Below are positions 7,582 to 16,147 of a stretch of DNA of 64,000 nucleotides, in pieces (the stretch's first letter is position 1; each line of letters starts with the position of its first letter). Under the pieces are notes generated by a model. It made no database searches and had not been told where the DNA came from. It was given only the letters and a program-made list of their open reading frames with translations. Source of the DNA: Subdoligranulum variabile (GTDB lineage: Bacteria > Bacillota > Clostridia > Oscillospirales > Ruminococcaceae); assembly GCF_025152575.1 (NCBI RefSeq), contig NZ_CP102293.1, positions 2,046,001 through 2,110,000 on the forward strand, written 5' to 3'. The position numbers and the translations under genes were made by a program.

Positions 7582-8826
7582 ATGCCCATCCATGTTGTCA
7601 ATGAAGCCAAGCGCTGCCTGCAGTGCAAGAATCCCCGCTGCCGTACCGGCTGCCCCATCAACACCCCCATCCCCGATATGATCCGGCTCTTCCGGGAAAA
7701 TGAGCTGGAGCAGGCGGGGGAGATGCTCTTCCGCAACAATCCGCTGTCGGTGGTCTGCTCGCTGGTCTGCGACCACGAGAAGCAGTGCGAGGGACACTGT
7801 GTCCAGGGCATCAAGGGCGCACCGGTGCACATTTCCAGCATCGAGAACTATATCTCGGACGCCTACCTGGACCGGATGGAACTGAAACCGGAACCCCGCA
7901 AGGGGCAGCGGGTGGCCATCATCGGGTCCGGCCCGGCGGGCATCACCATCTCGGTGCTGCTGGCCCAGCGGGGCTACGACGTGACCCTGTTTGAAAGCCG
8001 GGAAAAGATCGGCGGCGTGCTGCGCTACGGCATCCCGGAATTCCGTCTGCCCAAGGAGATCCTGGACCGCTACAAGACCCAGCTCATCCGGCTGGGCATC
8101 AAGATCCGGCCCAACACGGCCATCGGCCGGGCGCTGACGGTGGATGACCTGCAGCGGGACGGATACGAAGCCATCTTCATCGGTACCGGCGTCTGGCGGC
8201 CCAAGAAGCTGGGCATCCCCGGCGAGAGCCTGGGGCATGTTCATTTTGCCATCGACTACCTGGTCAATCCCGATGTCTACGACCTGGGCAATGATCTGGT
8301 GGTCATCGGTGCGGGCAATTCCGCCATGGACGTGGCCCGCACGGCGCTGCGCAAAGGGGTCAAGCACGTGACGGTGTTCTGCCGCCGCAACCAGGCGGCC
8401 GCCAGCGTGCGGGAGATCGAATATGCCATCGCCGACGGGGTGGAATTCCTCTACGGCGCCCGCCCGGTGGAGATCACCGACGATGGAGTGCGCTATCAGC
8501 AGGCGTCCTTCGATGAGGAAGGCAACGTTACGGAACTTTCCGAGCCGAAGTTCTTCCCAGCCAGCAGCGTGGTGGTGGCCATCAGCCAGGGGGCGCAGAA
8601 CCGGATCGTCAGCACTACCACCGGGCTGGAGATGACCGACCACGGCCTGCTGGCCACCGACGACCACGGCGAGACCACCCGCCCCGGCATCTTTGCCAGC
8701 GGCGACGTGGTGCTGGGGGCCCGCACCGTGGTGGAAGCGGTGCGCTATTCCAAGCAGGTGGCCGACGAGATGGACGAGTATCTGCAGCATCTGGCCGCCG
8801 AAAAAACGCAGGGGGACGCCCAATAA
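7582..8826 (+). CDS. GltD-like NAD(P)H flavoprotein oxidoreductase
   Basis: This 414-residue protein resembles the glutamate synthase small subunit and related electron-transfer flavoproteins. The N-terminus carries a Cys-rich Fe-S motif C-X2-C-X4-C-X3-C (Cys12, 15, 20, 24). A FAD-binding GSGPAG lies near residue 112, a second dinucleotide motif GAGNSA near 244, and the C-terminal GDVVLGARTVVEAV completes the FAD site. No glutamate synthase large subunit is nearby, so it probably moves electrons from NAD(P)H to another partner. NfnB- or PreT-like roles are alternatives. AAGGAGG precedes ATG 7582. Confidence 0.8.
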   Translation: MPIHVVNEAKRCLQCKNPRCRTGCPINTPIPDMIRLFRENELEQAGEMLFRNNPLSVVCSLVCDHEKQCEGHCVQGIKGAPVHISSIENYISDAYLDRMELKPEPRKGQRVAIIGSGPAGITISVLLAQRGYDVTLFESREKIGGVLRYGIPEFRLPKEILDRYKTQLIRLGIKIRPNTAIGRALTVDDLQRDGYEAIFIGTGVWRPKKLGIPGESLGHVHFAIDYLVNPDVYDLGNDLVVIGAGNSAMDVARTALRKGVKHVTVFCRRNQAAASVREIEYAIADGVEFLYGARPVEITDDGVRYQQASFDEEGNVTELSEPKFFPASSVVVAISQGAQNRIVSTTTGLEMTDHGLLATDDHGETTRPGIFASGDVVLGARTVVEAVRYSKQVADEMDEYLQHLAAEKTQGDAQ

Positions 8827-8860
8827 CGGCGTCGGCCCCGACCATACAGAGCATTTTCGG

Positions 8861-8892
8861 GAGACGTTTCCGCAAGGAACCGTCTCTTTTGT
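8861..8892 (+). terminator. Terminator of the AKR-flavoprotein operon
   Basis: The stem AGACG plus TTCC pairs with GGAA plus CGTCT across a GCAA tetraloop, with one internal mismatch, and is followed by TTTTGTTGT. Confidence 0.75.
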
Positions 8893-8940
8893 TGTATCTA
8901 CAACATACAGAACGGACAAACTGTTGTATCCTGACAACAG
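8890..8940 (+). promoter_or_regulatory. Tandem palindromic operators before cupin-hcp
   Basis: Two inverted repeats share the half-site TGTTGT: TGTTGT-N4-ACAACA at 8890-8905 and CTGTTGT-N6-ACAACAG at 8921-8940. The second overlaps a possible -35 (CTGACA, 8931-8936), with a weak TAATAC about 19 bp further on. The N6 spacing fits a CRP/FNR-type dimer. FNR-like regulators of hcp are known in other bacteria, but the protein that binds here is not identified. Confidence 0.6.
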
Positions 8941-8989
8941 CCCTGCGGGGCATCCTAATACCGGACAGTACAGACAGGGAGGTTCTGTT

Positions 8990-9322
8990 ATGAGCGTAAA
9001 GATGAAAAATATCAGCCAGGCGGAAGTCCTGGTGCTGAAAGATCAGATCAGCTACCAGCCGGGACAGGTGGTCAGCAAGACGCTGGCCCAGAACGAGGCG
9101 GTGAGCATCACGCTGTTTTCCTTTGACAAAGGGGAGGAGATCAGCACCCACGCCTCGGGCGGGGACGCCTTTGTCACCTGCCTGGACGGCACCGGAAAAA
9201 TCACCATCGACGGGGAAGACTATCTTCTGCACGAGGGCGAGTCCATCGTGATGCCGGCCGGGCATCCCCATGCCGTCTTCGGACAGGAGCAGTTCAAGAT
9301 GCTGCTCGTCGTCGTATTCTGA
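8990..9322 (+). CDS. Small cupin-domain protein
   Basis: This is a 110-residue single-domain cupin. The sequence runs through [18 protein letters not shown] (first cupin motif, with one histidine) and [12 protein letters not shown] (second motif, with two histidines), so a metal site is plausible but the first motif is not canonical. It lies 25 bp before hcp and behind the same palindromic operators, so it is probably made together with it. Similar small cupins next to hcp are seen in other anaerobes, but I know no assigned function. GGGAGG precedes ATG 8990. Confidence 0.8.
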   Translation: MSVKMKNISQAEVLVLKDQISYQPGQVVSKTLAQNEAVSITLFSFDKGEEISTHASGGDAFVTCLDGTGKITIDGEDYLLHEGESIVMPAGHPHAVFGQEQFKMLLVVVF

Positions 9323-9347
9323 ATTCTGTTGTACAAAGGAGAACCCC

Positions 9348-10988
9348 ATGAACGAGAAGATGTTTTGTTATCAGTGCCAGGAGACCGCCGGCTGCAAAGG
9401 CTGCACCATGGTGGGCGTCTGCGGCAAGCAGCCCGATGTGGCGGCCATGCAGGATCTGCTGGTCTGGACCAGCAAGGGGCTGGCCGCGGTGACCACCGCT
9501 CTGCGGCAGCAGGGGCAGGCGGTCCCGGCGGATGTGAATCACCTCCTCACGCTGAACCTGTTCACCACCATCACCAACGCGAACTTTGATCGGGCCGACA
9601 TCGAGGCACGGATCACCGCCACCCTGGATACCAAGCGGGAACTGATGGCCCGGCTGGGGGATGCTGCCGCGCTGCCCGAAGCCGCCCGCTGGGACGGCGA
9701 GGGGGACTGGATGGCCAGGGCCCGCACGGTGGGGGTGCTCTCCACCGAAAATGAGGATATCCGCTCGCTGCGGGAGCTGATCACCTACGGTCTCAAGGGC
9801 CTGTCGGCCTACTCCAAGCACGCCAACGCTCTGCTCCAGGACGACGAGGAAGTGGATGCCTTTTTGCAGCGGGCCCTGGCTGCCACGCTGGATGACAGCC
9901 TGACTGCCGACGATCTGGTGGCGCTGACCCTGGAAACCGGCAAGTACGGCGTACAGGGGATGGCGCTGCTGGACAAGGCCAACACCACGGCCTACGGTAA
10001 CCCCGAGATCACGAAAGTCAACATTGGTGTGGGCAAGAACCCCGGCATCCTGGTGTCGGGCCATGACCTGCGGGACCTGGAGATGCTGCTGGAGCAGACC
10101 GCCGGCACCGGCGTGGACGTCTACACCCATTCCGAGATGCTGCCCGCCCACTACTACCCGGCGTTCAAGAAATATCCCCATTTTGTAGGCAACTACGGCA
10201 ACGCCTGGTGGAAGCAGAAGGAGGAGTTCGAGTCCTTCCACGGCCCCGTCCTCATGACCACCAACTGCATCGTCCCGCCCAAGGACAGCTACAAGGACCG
10301 GCTCTACACCACCGGCGCTGCGGGTTATCCGGGCTGCGTGCACATTCCCGGCGGCATCGGGGAGCAGAAGGACTTTTCGGCCCTCATCGAGCATGCCAAG
10401 CGCTGCGCACCCCCGGAGGAGCTGGAAACCGGTGAGATCGTGGGCGGCTTTGCCCATGCCCAGGTGCTGGCCCTGGCCGACAAGATCGTGGACGCCGTCA
10501 AAAGCGGGGCCATTAAGAAATTCGTGGTCATGGCGGGCTGTGACGGCCGCGCCAAGAGCCGGGAATACTACACCGAGTTCGCCAAGGCCCTGCCCAGGGA
10601 TACTGTGATCCTCACGGCGGGCTGCGCCAAGTACAAGTACAACAAGCTGGACCTGGGTGACATCGGCGGCATCCCCCGGGTGCTGGATGCCGGCCAGTGC
10701 AACGACTCCTACTCCCTGGCGGTCATTGCCCTCAAGCTGAAGGAGGTTTTCGGCCTGGAGGACATCAACGACCTGCCGATTATCTACAACATCGCCTGGT
10801 ATGAGCAGAAGGCGGTCATCGTGCTGCTGGCCCTGCTCTATCTGGGGGTGAAGAACATTCACCTGGGCCCCACACTGCCGGCCTTCCTCAGCCCCAACGT
10901 GGCCAAGGTGCTGGTGGACAACTTCGGCATCGCCGGCATCGGCACCGTGGAGGAGGACATGAAGCTCTTCTTCGGGGAGAATGCCTGA
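9348..10988 (+). CDS. hcp: Hybrid cluster protein (hydroxylamine / NO reductase)
   Basis: This 546-residue protein is a full-length Hcp. The N-terminal cysteines 7, 10, 19 and 25 (C-X2-C-X8-C-X5-C) match the class found in strict anaerobes that holds a cubane cluster. The later [15 protein letters not shown] and IAWYEQKAV regions belong to the hybrid 4Fe-2S-2O cluster site. Hcp enzymes reduce hydroxylamine and have been shown elsewhere to reduce nitric oxide, so a role in nitrosative stress is likely. No dedicated Hcr reductase follows; electrons may come from a general ferredoxin or from the GltD-like flavoprotein upstream. AAAGGAG precedes ATG 9348. Confidence 0.93.
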   Translation: MNEKMFCYQCQETAGCKGCTMVGVCGKQPDVAAMQDLLVWTSKGLAAVTTALRQQGQAVPADVNHLLTLNLFTTITNANFDRADIEARITATLDTKRELMARLGDAAALPEAARWDGEGDWMARARTVGVLSTENEDIRSLRELITYGLKGLSAYSKHANALLQDDEEVDAFLQRALAATLDDSLTADDLVALTLETGKYGVQGMALLDKANTTAYGNPEITKVNIGVGKNPGILVSGHDLRDLEMLLEQTAGTGVDVYTHSEMLPAHYYPAFKKYPHFVGNYGNAWWKQKEEFESFHGPVLMTTNCIVPPKDSYKDRLYTTGAAGYPGCVHIPGGIGEQKDFSALIEHAKRCAPPEELETGEIVGGFAHAQVLALADKIVDAVKSGAIKKFVVMAGCDGRAKSREYYTEFAKALPRDTVILTAGCAKYKYNKLDLGDIGGIPRVLDAGQCNDSYSLAVIALKLKEVFGLEDINDLPIIYNIAWYEQKAVIVLLALLYLGVKNIHLGPTLPAFLSPNVAKVLVDNFGIAGIGTVEEDMKLFFGENA

Positions 10989-11000
10989 TCTGAGAAACGA

Positions 11001-11042
11001 CAAACAGCGGACCCTCGCCTTGCGGCGGGGGTCCGCTGTTTG
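11001..11042. terminator. Terminator between hcp and the convergent FAD protein gene
   Basis: A perfect 14-bp stem (11001-11014 with 11029-11042) lies between the two convergent genes. T runs are weak on both sides, so efficiency is uncertain. Confidence 0.7.
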
Positions 11043-11060
11043 TATTCTCTCAGGGAAAAA

Positions 11061-12464
11061 TCAGAATCCGTGCTTCTCCATGAGCTTGCGGCCCATGAGC
11101 ACGCCCATGACCGAAGCCATCATCAGGCCGCGGGTCCAGCCGGAGGAATCTCCCAGGCAGTGCAGGCCTTCGATGTTGGTCTCCAGGTCGGTATCCATCT
11201 TGACCTTGTTGGAGTAGAACTTCAGCTCGGGGCTGTAGAGCAGCGTCTCGGAGCTGGCAAAGCCCGGCACCACCTGGTCCACCATCTTGATGAACTCGAT
11301 GATGTTGACCATGGCGCGGTAGGGCATGGCGGCGGTGATGTCGCCGGCCACGGCATCCTTCAGGGTGGGGCGGACGTTGGCCCGGGCCAGTTCCTTGGCC
11401 CAGGTGCGCTTGCCGTCCAGGATATCGCCGTAGCGCTGCACCAGAATATGCCCGGCGCCCAGCATGTTGGTCAGTTCGCCCACCTTCTGGGCGTAGGCGA
11501 TGGGCTGGTTGAAGGGCTCGGTAAAGTTGTGGCTGACCAGAATGGCCAGGTTGGTGTTGTTGCTCTTCTTTTCCTTGAAGCTGTGGCCGTTGACCACCGC
11601 CAGGTCGTTGTCGTAGTTCTCCTGAGCCACAAAGCCGCCGGGATTCTGGCAGAAGGTGCGCACCTTGTTGCGCCAGGGGGCCGGGTAGCCGATGAGCTTG
11701 CCCTCATAGAGCACCTTGTTGATGGTTTCCATGACCTCGTTGCGGCACTCCACCCGGACGCCGATGTCCACGGTGCCCGGCTTGTGGGCGATGTTGTGCT
11801 CGGCGCAGAGCTTTTCCAGCCAGTCGGCGCCGCGGCGGCCGGTGGCGATGACCACCTGCTTGCCCAGCACTTCCCGGGTGCCGGTCTTTTCCCGCAGGAG
11901 CACACCCTTGCAGACCGAACCCTCCAGGATGATGTTCTCGCACTCCGTCTCGAAGAGCATCTCCACGCCGGCGGCCAGCAGATGGTTCTGGATGTTCAGG
12001 TAGAGCTGCTGGGCCTTCTCGGTGCCCAGGTGACGGATGGGGCAGTCCACCAGCTGCAGGCCCGCCTGGATGGCGCGCTTGCGGATATCCTTGACCTCCT
12101 GGCCTTCATAGATGCCTTCCACCTTGGGGTCGGCGCCGAATTCCAGATAGATCTTGTCGGTGTAGTCGATGAGTTCCTGGGCAAAATCCTCGCCGATCAG
12201 GTCGGGCAGTTCGCCGCCCACCTGGTAGGAGAGGGACAGCTTGCCGTCCGAGAAGGCGCCCGCCCCGGAAAATCCGGTGGTGATGGCGCAGGTGGGCTTG
12301 CAGTTGACGCAGACGCCGGTCTTGTCCTTGGGGCAATGGCGCTTTTCCACCGGTTTGCCCTTTTCCACCAGCAGGATCTTGTGGGGCTTGTCGCTCTTGC
12401 GCAGCAGCTCCAGGGCGGTGAAAATGCCGGCAGGACCGGCGCCTACGATGATCAGATCATACAT
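11061..12464 (-). CDS. FAD-dependent dehydrogenase (COG2509-like)
   Basis: This 467-residue protein starts with a dinucleotide-binding fold (DLIIVGAGPAG, residues 3-13) and has the family features VNCKPTCAITTGFSGAGAFSDGKL near residue 75, ATGRRGADW near 220, and the C-terminal CLGDSSGWTRGLMMASVMG that closes the FAD site. The family is widespread in anaerobes and its reaction is not established. I chose ATG 12464, with AAGGAG 11 bp upstream. It is the last gene of a probable three-gene operon with the HdeD-like and cytidylate kinase-like genes (gaps of 31 and 37 bp). Confidence 0.8.
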   Translation of the reverse strand: MYDLIIVGAGPAGIFTALELLRKSDKPHKILLVEKGKPVEKRHCPKDKTGVCVNCKPTCAITTGFSGAGAFSDGKLSLSYQVGGELPDLIGEDFAQELIDYTDKIYLEFGADPKVEGIYEGQEVKDIRKRAIQAGLQLVDCPIRHLGTEKAQQLYLNIQNHLLAAGVEMLFETECENIILEGSVCKGVLLREKTGTREVLGKQVVIATGRRGADWLEKLCAEHNIAHKPGTVDIGVRVECRNEVMETINKVLYEGKLIGYPAPWRNKVRTFCQNPGGFVAQENYDNDLAVVNGHSFKEKKSNNTNLAILVSHNFTEPFNQPIAYAQKVGELTNMLGAGHILVQRYGDILDGKRTWAKELARANVRPTLKDAVAGDITAAMPYRAMVNIIEFIKMVDQVVPGFASSETLLYSPELKFYSNKVKMDTDLETNIEGLHCLGDSSGWTRGLMMASVMGVLMGRKLMEKHGF

Positions 12465-12495
12465 GGGTTGAAAAAACTCCTTACAAAAAATGGGC

Positions 12496-13185
12496 TTATT
12501 GGGATTGGTGGGTGTCGTCGGACACCTCGGTGCTCTCGGCATTGTAGACGACGCCGTCGTGGTCCCGGTTCAGGGCTTCGGCCTCCTCCTCGTCCAGCAT
12601 CTGGCCCAGGGCGTCCAGGGCGGCGGTCTGGGCAGCGTCGGCCATCCGGTCCAGGGTGCGCAGCTCCATGGCCGTATAGACCACGCAGCTCAGGTTGACC
12701 ACACCCTCGATGATGAGCAGCACGCCGCAGACCATCACCACGCTGACGGCCGCCCCGAAGGGATTGACCAGCAGCAGGACCCCCAGGGCGATGGACAGCA
12801 CGCTGAACAGCAGCATCATCCACCACTTGTCGGCCCGGCGGCGGGCCAGCTCGATGGCGGTGCCGATGCGGCTGCATCCGTCGATGAGGATGAACAGCCC
12901 GAACACCACCGGCAGGAAGCTGGCCACCACCTGGGGCTGTGCCAGGGTGAAGAGGCCCAGCGCGGCGGTGATGACGCCGGCCACCAGGAAGAAGGGGGCG
13001 GCAAATCCGCTGCCCCGCAGGCGGGCGTACTGCACCAGGCAGACGATGCCGGTGATGAGCACCACGGCGCCGAAGGCATAGCAGATCCACAGCAGGCTGG
13101 TCTCGGGCATGACGAGCAGCAGCAGGCCGAGGGCTATGAAGGCAATGCTGAGGATCAGCATGCCGTTTTTGACGTAACGCAGCAT
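12496..13185 (-). CDS. HdeD-like (DUF308) membrane protein
   Basis: This 229-residue protein has six hydrophobic helices in three similar pairs over residues 5-165, as in the HdeD/DUF308 family, and a soluble acidic tail (about 175-229). In E. coli HdeD is linked to acid resistance at high cell density; for Firmicute members the role is unknown. It lies between the cytidylate kinase-like gene and the FAD dehydrogenase gene. GGAAGGAG precedes ATG 13185. A second, shorter HdeD-like gene lies at 50742-51287. Confidence 0.8.
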   Translation of the reverse strand: MLRYVKNGMLILSIAFIALGLLLLVMPETSLLWICYAFGAVVLITGIVCLVQYARLRGSGFAAPFFLVAGVITAALGLFTLAQPQVVASFLPVVFGLFILIDGCSRIGTAIELARRRADKWWMMLLFSVLSIALGVLLLVNPFGAAVSVVMVCGVLLIIEGVVNLSCVVYTAMELRTLDRMADAAQTAALDALGQMLDEEEAEALNRDHDGVVYNAESTEVSDDTHQSQ

Positions 13186-13222
13186 AGACGTGCGCTCCTT
13201 CCGGTCAGGATTGGACGGACAT

Positions 13223-13828
13223 TCAGGACTGGGCGGCCTCCATGGCCCGGGCGGCATCCACGATCAGATTAGCGCAGGTGTCCAGACCCAGGGCGGCGTT
13301 GAGGCACAGATCGTAGTTCTTGGCCTCGCCCCAGCGGTTTTCGGTGTAGTAGTTGTAGTAGCTGGCGCGGGCGCGGTCATGCTTGGCCAGCTGGACCTCC
13401 CACTGGCGGTCAGCCAGGTCCTTGGCGCCGGGGCGGTCCTTGGCCCGCTGGATACGGTCGTCCAGCGGCGCGTAGATGAAGACGCTCAGCACGTTGGGGC
13501 GCTCCCGCAGCACGTAGTCGCCGCAGCGGCCCAGAATGACGCAGGAACCTTCCGAGGCCAGCTCCTTGATGACGTTGCTCTGCAGGATGTAGACCTGGTC
13601 GGCCAGAGGCATGGTGTTGCCCATCATGTACAGACTGTAGATCAGGCTGCCGCTGCGCTGATTTTCGCTGGCGGCGATGGCCTCCTCCGTCAGGCCGCTC
13701 TTCTTGGCCGCCCGGGTGATGAGCTCCTTGTTGTACAGGGGAATGTTCATCTTCTCCGCCACGGCCTGGGCGATCTCGCTGCCGCCCGAAGCAAATTCAC
13801 GGGCAATGGTAATGACAATCGGTTCCAT
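13223..13828 (-). CDS. Cytidylate kinase-like P-loop protein
   Basis: This 201-residue member of the cytidylate kinase-like family carries the P-loop variant REFASGGSEIA (10-20; REFGSGGxEIG is usual), a lid-like ILGRCGDYVL region near residue 100, and several basic residues in the DDRIQRAKDR helix. Classical Cmk is usually larger and sits next to ribosomal or cell-wall genes, so this is probably the second, less understood kinase type. GAGGTG lies upstream of ATG 13828. It heads the operon with the HdeD-like and FAD proteins. Confidence 0.75.
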   Translation of the reverse strand: MEPIVITIAREFASGGSEIAQAVAEKMNIPLYNKELITRAAKKSGLTEEAIAASENQRSGSLIYSLYMMGNTMPLADQVYILQSNVIKELASEGSCVILGRCGDYVLRERPNVLSVFIYAPLDDRIQRAKDRPGAKDLADRQWEVQLAKHDRARASYYNYYTENRWGEAKNYDLCLNAALGLDTCANLIVDAARAMEAAQS

Positions 13829-13892
13829 ACTCGGTACACCTCACATTCTGAAAAGTGCATTTTTGAATAAAAATGCATACTTACCTGTCTAT

Positions 13893-13921
13893 AGTATACC
13901 CTGAATCCTGGCAAAACGCAA
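13893..13921 (-). promoter_or_regulatory. Probable promoter of the cytidylate kinase-like operon
   Basis: On the minus strand a good -10 TATACT (13893-13898) lies 17 bp from a weak -35 TTGCGT (13916-13921), 65 bp before the gene. Confidence 0.45.
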
Positions 13922-13946
13922 GCGGGAAACCGCCCCGCCGCGCCGC

Positions 13947-13977
13947 AAAAAAGCGCCCGCCCGGAAAGGGCGGACGC
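13947..13977 (-). terminator. Terminator of hisB-glyA
   Basis: A 10-bp stem with one G-U pair (13953-13962 with 13968-13977) is followed on the minus strand by TTTTTT. Confidence 0.8.
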
Positions 13978-14000
13978 AGGAAAATTCTGGGAAACCGGTG

Positions 14001-15254
14001 TTATTCGTACAGCGGGAACCGGGCGGAAAGCTCGGCCACCCGGGCGGCGATGTCTTCCTTCTTGGCCTCGAAGTCAAAGATGCAGTCGGCGATGCAGTCG
14101 GCGATGATCTTCATCTCGGCGGGGCCCATGCCGCGGGTGGTCACGGCGGGGGTGCCCACGCGGACACCGCTGGTCACGAAGGGGCTGCGCTTCTCGCCGG
14201 GGACGGTGTTCTTGTTGGCGGTGATGTGCACCTCGTCCAGATTGTGCTCCAGCTCCTTGCCGGTGCAGTCCTCGTCGGTCAGATCGATGAGCAGCAGATG
14301 GTTGTCGGTGCCGCCGGAAACCAGCTTGACGCCCCGGGCGGTGAGTTCGTCGGCCAGGGCCGCCGCGTTCTCCACGATCTTGCGGGCGTACTCCCGGAAG
14401 GCGGGCTGCAGCGCCTCGCCGAAGCAGACGGCCTTGGCGGCGATGACATGCTCCAGCGGGCCGCCCTGGGTGCCGGGGAAGATGGCCGAGTTGATCCGCT
14501 TGATGAGATATTCGTTGTTGGTCAGGATCAGGCCGCCCCGGGGACCGCGCAGCGTCTTGTGGGTGGTGGTGGTCACCACGTCGGCGTAGGGCACGGGGTT
14601 CTGGTGCATGCCGCCCGCCACCAGACCGGCGATGTGGGCCATATCCACCATGAGCATGGCGCCGTAGCCGTGGGCGATCTCAGCCAGCTTTGCAAAGTCG
14701 ATGGCACGGGGATAGGCCGACGCACCGGCCACCAGCAGCTTGGGCCGGACCTTGGCCACCTGCTTGGCCAGGGCGGCGTAGTCGATGCGGCCGTCCTCAC
14801 CCACGCCGTAGGAGACGAAGTGGTAGTTCTTGCCGCTCATGTTCACGGGGGAACCGTGGGTCAGGTGACCGCCCTGGGACAGATCCATGCCCATGACGGT
14901 GTCGCCCACATCCAGCAGGGCAAAGTAGACGGCCAGGTTGGCCTGGGCGCCGGAATGGGGCTGCACGTTGGCGTACTTGGCGCCGAACAGCTTGCAGGCG
15001 CGGTCGATGGCGATCTGCTCCACCTCGTCCACGAACTGGCAGCCGCCGTAGTAGCGGTGACCGGGGTAGCCCTCGGCGTACTTGTTGGTCAGCACGCTGC
15101 CCATGGCGGCCATCACGGCCGGGGAGACGATGTTCTCGCTGGCGATGAGCTCGATGTTGGCCCGCTGACGGCCCAGCTCGCGCTGCATGGCGGCGCCCAC
15201 CTCGGGGTCGGCGCTCTGTACAAAGCCGATGGTGTCGATCATGTCCTGATACAT
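14001..15254 (-). CDS. glyA: Serine hydroxymethyltransferase
   Basis: This 417-residue enzyme interconverts serine plus tetrahydrofolate with glycine plus methylene-tetrahydrofolate. The PLP lysine is Lys233 in [14 protein letters not shown]. The N-terminal [11 protein letters not shown], the [15 protein letters not shown] loop and the C-terminal [16 protein letters not shown] are all present. Length is normal. GGGAGG precedes ATG 15254. It follows hisB by 49 bp and is probably read from the hisB promoter, which gives an unusual pairing of a histidine gene with one-carbon metabolism. Confidence 0.97.
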   Translation of the reverse strand: MYQDMIDTIGFVQSADPEVGAAMQRELGRQRANIELIASENIVSPAVMAAMGSVLTNKYAEGYPGHRYYGGCQFVDEVEQIAIDRACKLFGAKYANVQPHSGAQANLAVYFALLDVGDTVMGMDLSQGGHLTHGSPVNMSGKNYHFVSYGVGEDGRIDYAALAKQVAKVRPKLLVAGASAYPRAIDFAKLAEIAHGYGAMLMVDMAHIAGLVAGGMHQNPVPYADVVTTTTHKTLRGPRGGLILTNNEYLIKRINSAIFPGTQGGPLEHVIAAKAVCFGEALQPAFREYARKIVENAAALADELTARGVKLVSGGTDNHLLLIDLTDEDCTGKELEHNLDEVHITANKNTVPGEKRSPFVTSGVRVGTPAVTTRGMGPAEMKIIADCIADCIFDFEAKKEDIAARVAELSARFPLYE

Positions 15255-15303
15255 TTCCCTTTACCTCCCTGATTCTCTATGCTGTTAAATGTATATGCAG
15301 AGA

Positions 15304-15891
15304 TCACAGCATGCCTTTGGTGGAAAGCACGCCTTCGATCCGGGCATCGGTGCGGGTGGCGGCGTCCAGGGCCTTGGCAAAGGCCTTGAACATCGCCTCC
15401 AGTTTGTGGTGGTCGTTCTCGCCGTAGAGCACCTTCAGGTGCAGGTTGATGGCCGCCGCATAGGAGATGGCGTAAAAGAATTCCCGGGCCATCTGGGTAT
15501 CCATGCCGCCGCAGGCGGGGGTGGCAAACTGGGCGTCGTAGACGAAATAGGGCCGTCCGCCCAGATCCACCGCACAGAGGGCCAGCGTCTCGTCCATGGG
15601 CAAAAGGCAGCTGCCGTAGCGTACCAGCCCGGCCTTGTCGCCCAGGGCCTGGCGCAGGGCGGTGCCCAGGGCGATGCCGATATCCTCAATGGTGTGGTGG
15701 CAGTCCACCTCCAGGTCGCCGTGGCAGTCCACGGTCAGGTCGAACAGACCGTGGCGGGCAAAGCCGTCCAGCATGTGGTCAAAAAAGCCGATGCCGGTGT
15801 GAAGATCGGCCTTGCCGGTGCCGTCCAGATTCAGCGTCAGGGTGATCTGCGTTTCCCGCGTCGTGCGCGTTACCGTTGCTGTGCGTGCCAT
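15304..15891 (-). CDS. hisB: Imidazoleglycerol-phosphate dehydratase
   Basis: This 195-residue enzyme carries out the sixth step of histidine synthesis. The metal-binding repeats GFFDHMLDGFARHG and DCHHTIEDIGIALG, and their second-half equivalents (EFFYAISYAAAINLHLKVLYGENDHHKLEAMFKA, split here as EFFYAISYA and GENDHHKLEA), are visible. No other his gene is next to it, so the pathway genes must be scattered. The bifunctional phosphatase domain of enteric HisB is absent, as expected for Firmicutes. AAAGGAG precedes ATG 15891. Confidence 0.95.
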   Translation of the reverse strand: MARTATVTRTTRETQITLTLNLDGTGKADLHTGIGFFDHMLDGFARHGLFDLTVDCHGDLEVDCHHTIEDIGIALGTALRQALGDKAGLVRYGSCLLPMDETLALCAVDLGGRPYFVYDAQFATPACGGMDTQMAREFFYAISYAAAINLHLKVLYGENDHHKLEAMFKAFAKALDAATRTDARIEGVLSTKGML

Positions 15892-15935
15892 AGAGTGTGG
15901 CTCCTTTCCCGCCTGTGGGCTGCAATATACCTAAA

Positions 15936-15964
15936 ACTATAGCACGGCCGGACCGAAGCGTCAA
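15936..15964 (-). promoter_or_regulatory. Promoter of hisB-glyA
   Basis: On the minus strand TTGACG (15959-15964) and TATAGT (15936-15941) are exactly 17 bp apart. No riboswitch or T-box lies in the short leader. Confidence 0.65.
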
Positions 15965-16147
15965 CGCTTTAAAGCGCCGTTTGGGGGAAATGGCCGTTAT
16001 ATTTGTAAAATTTATTTACGAAATCGCAACACATTTTGTGCGTCTGCGCGCTACAATAAAAACAAATCAGGGATTTCCGCGCCGTTTCGCGCCCGACCGT
16101 GGAGGGGGCGGGCCCTGGCTGGTCTTTTTTGAAAGGACAACCGCACT

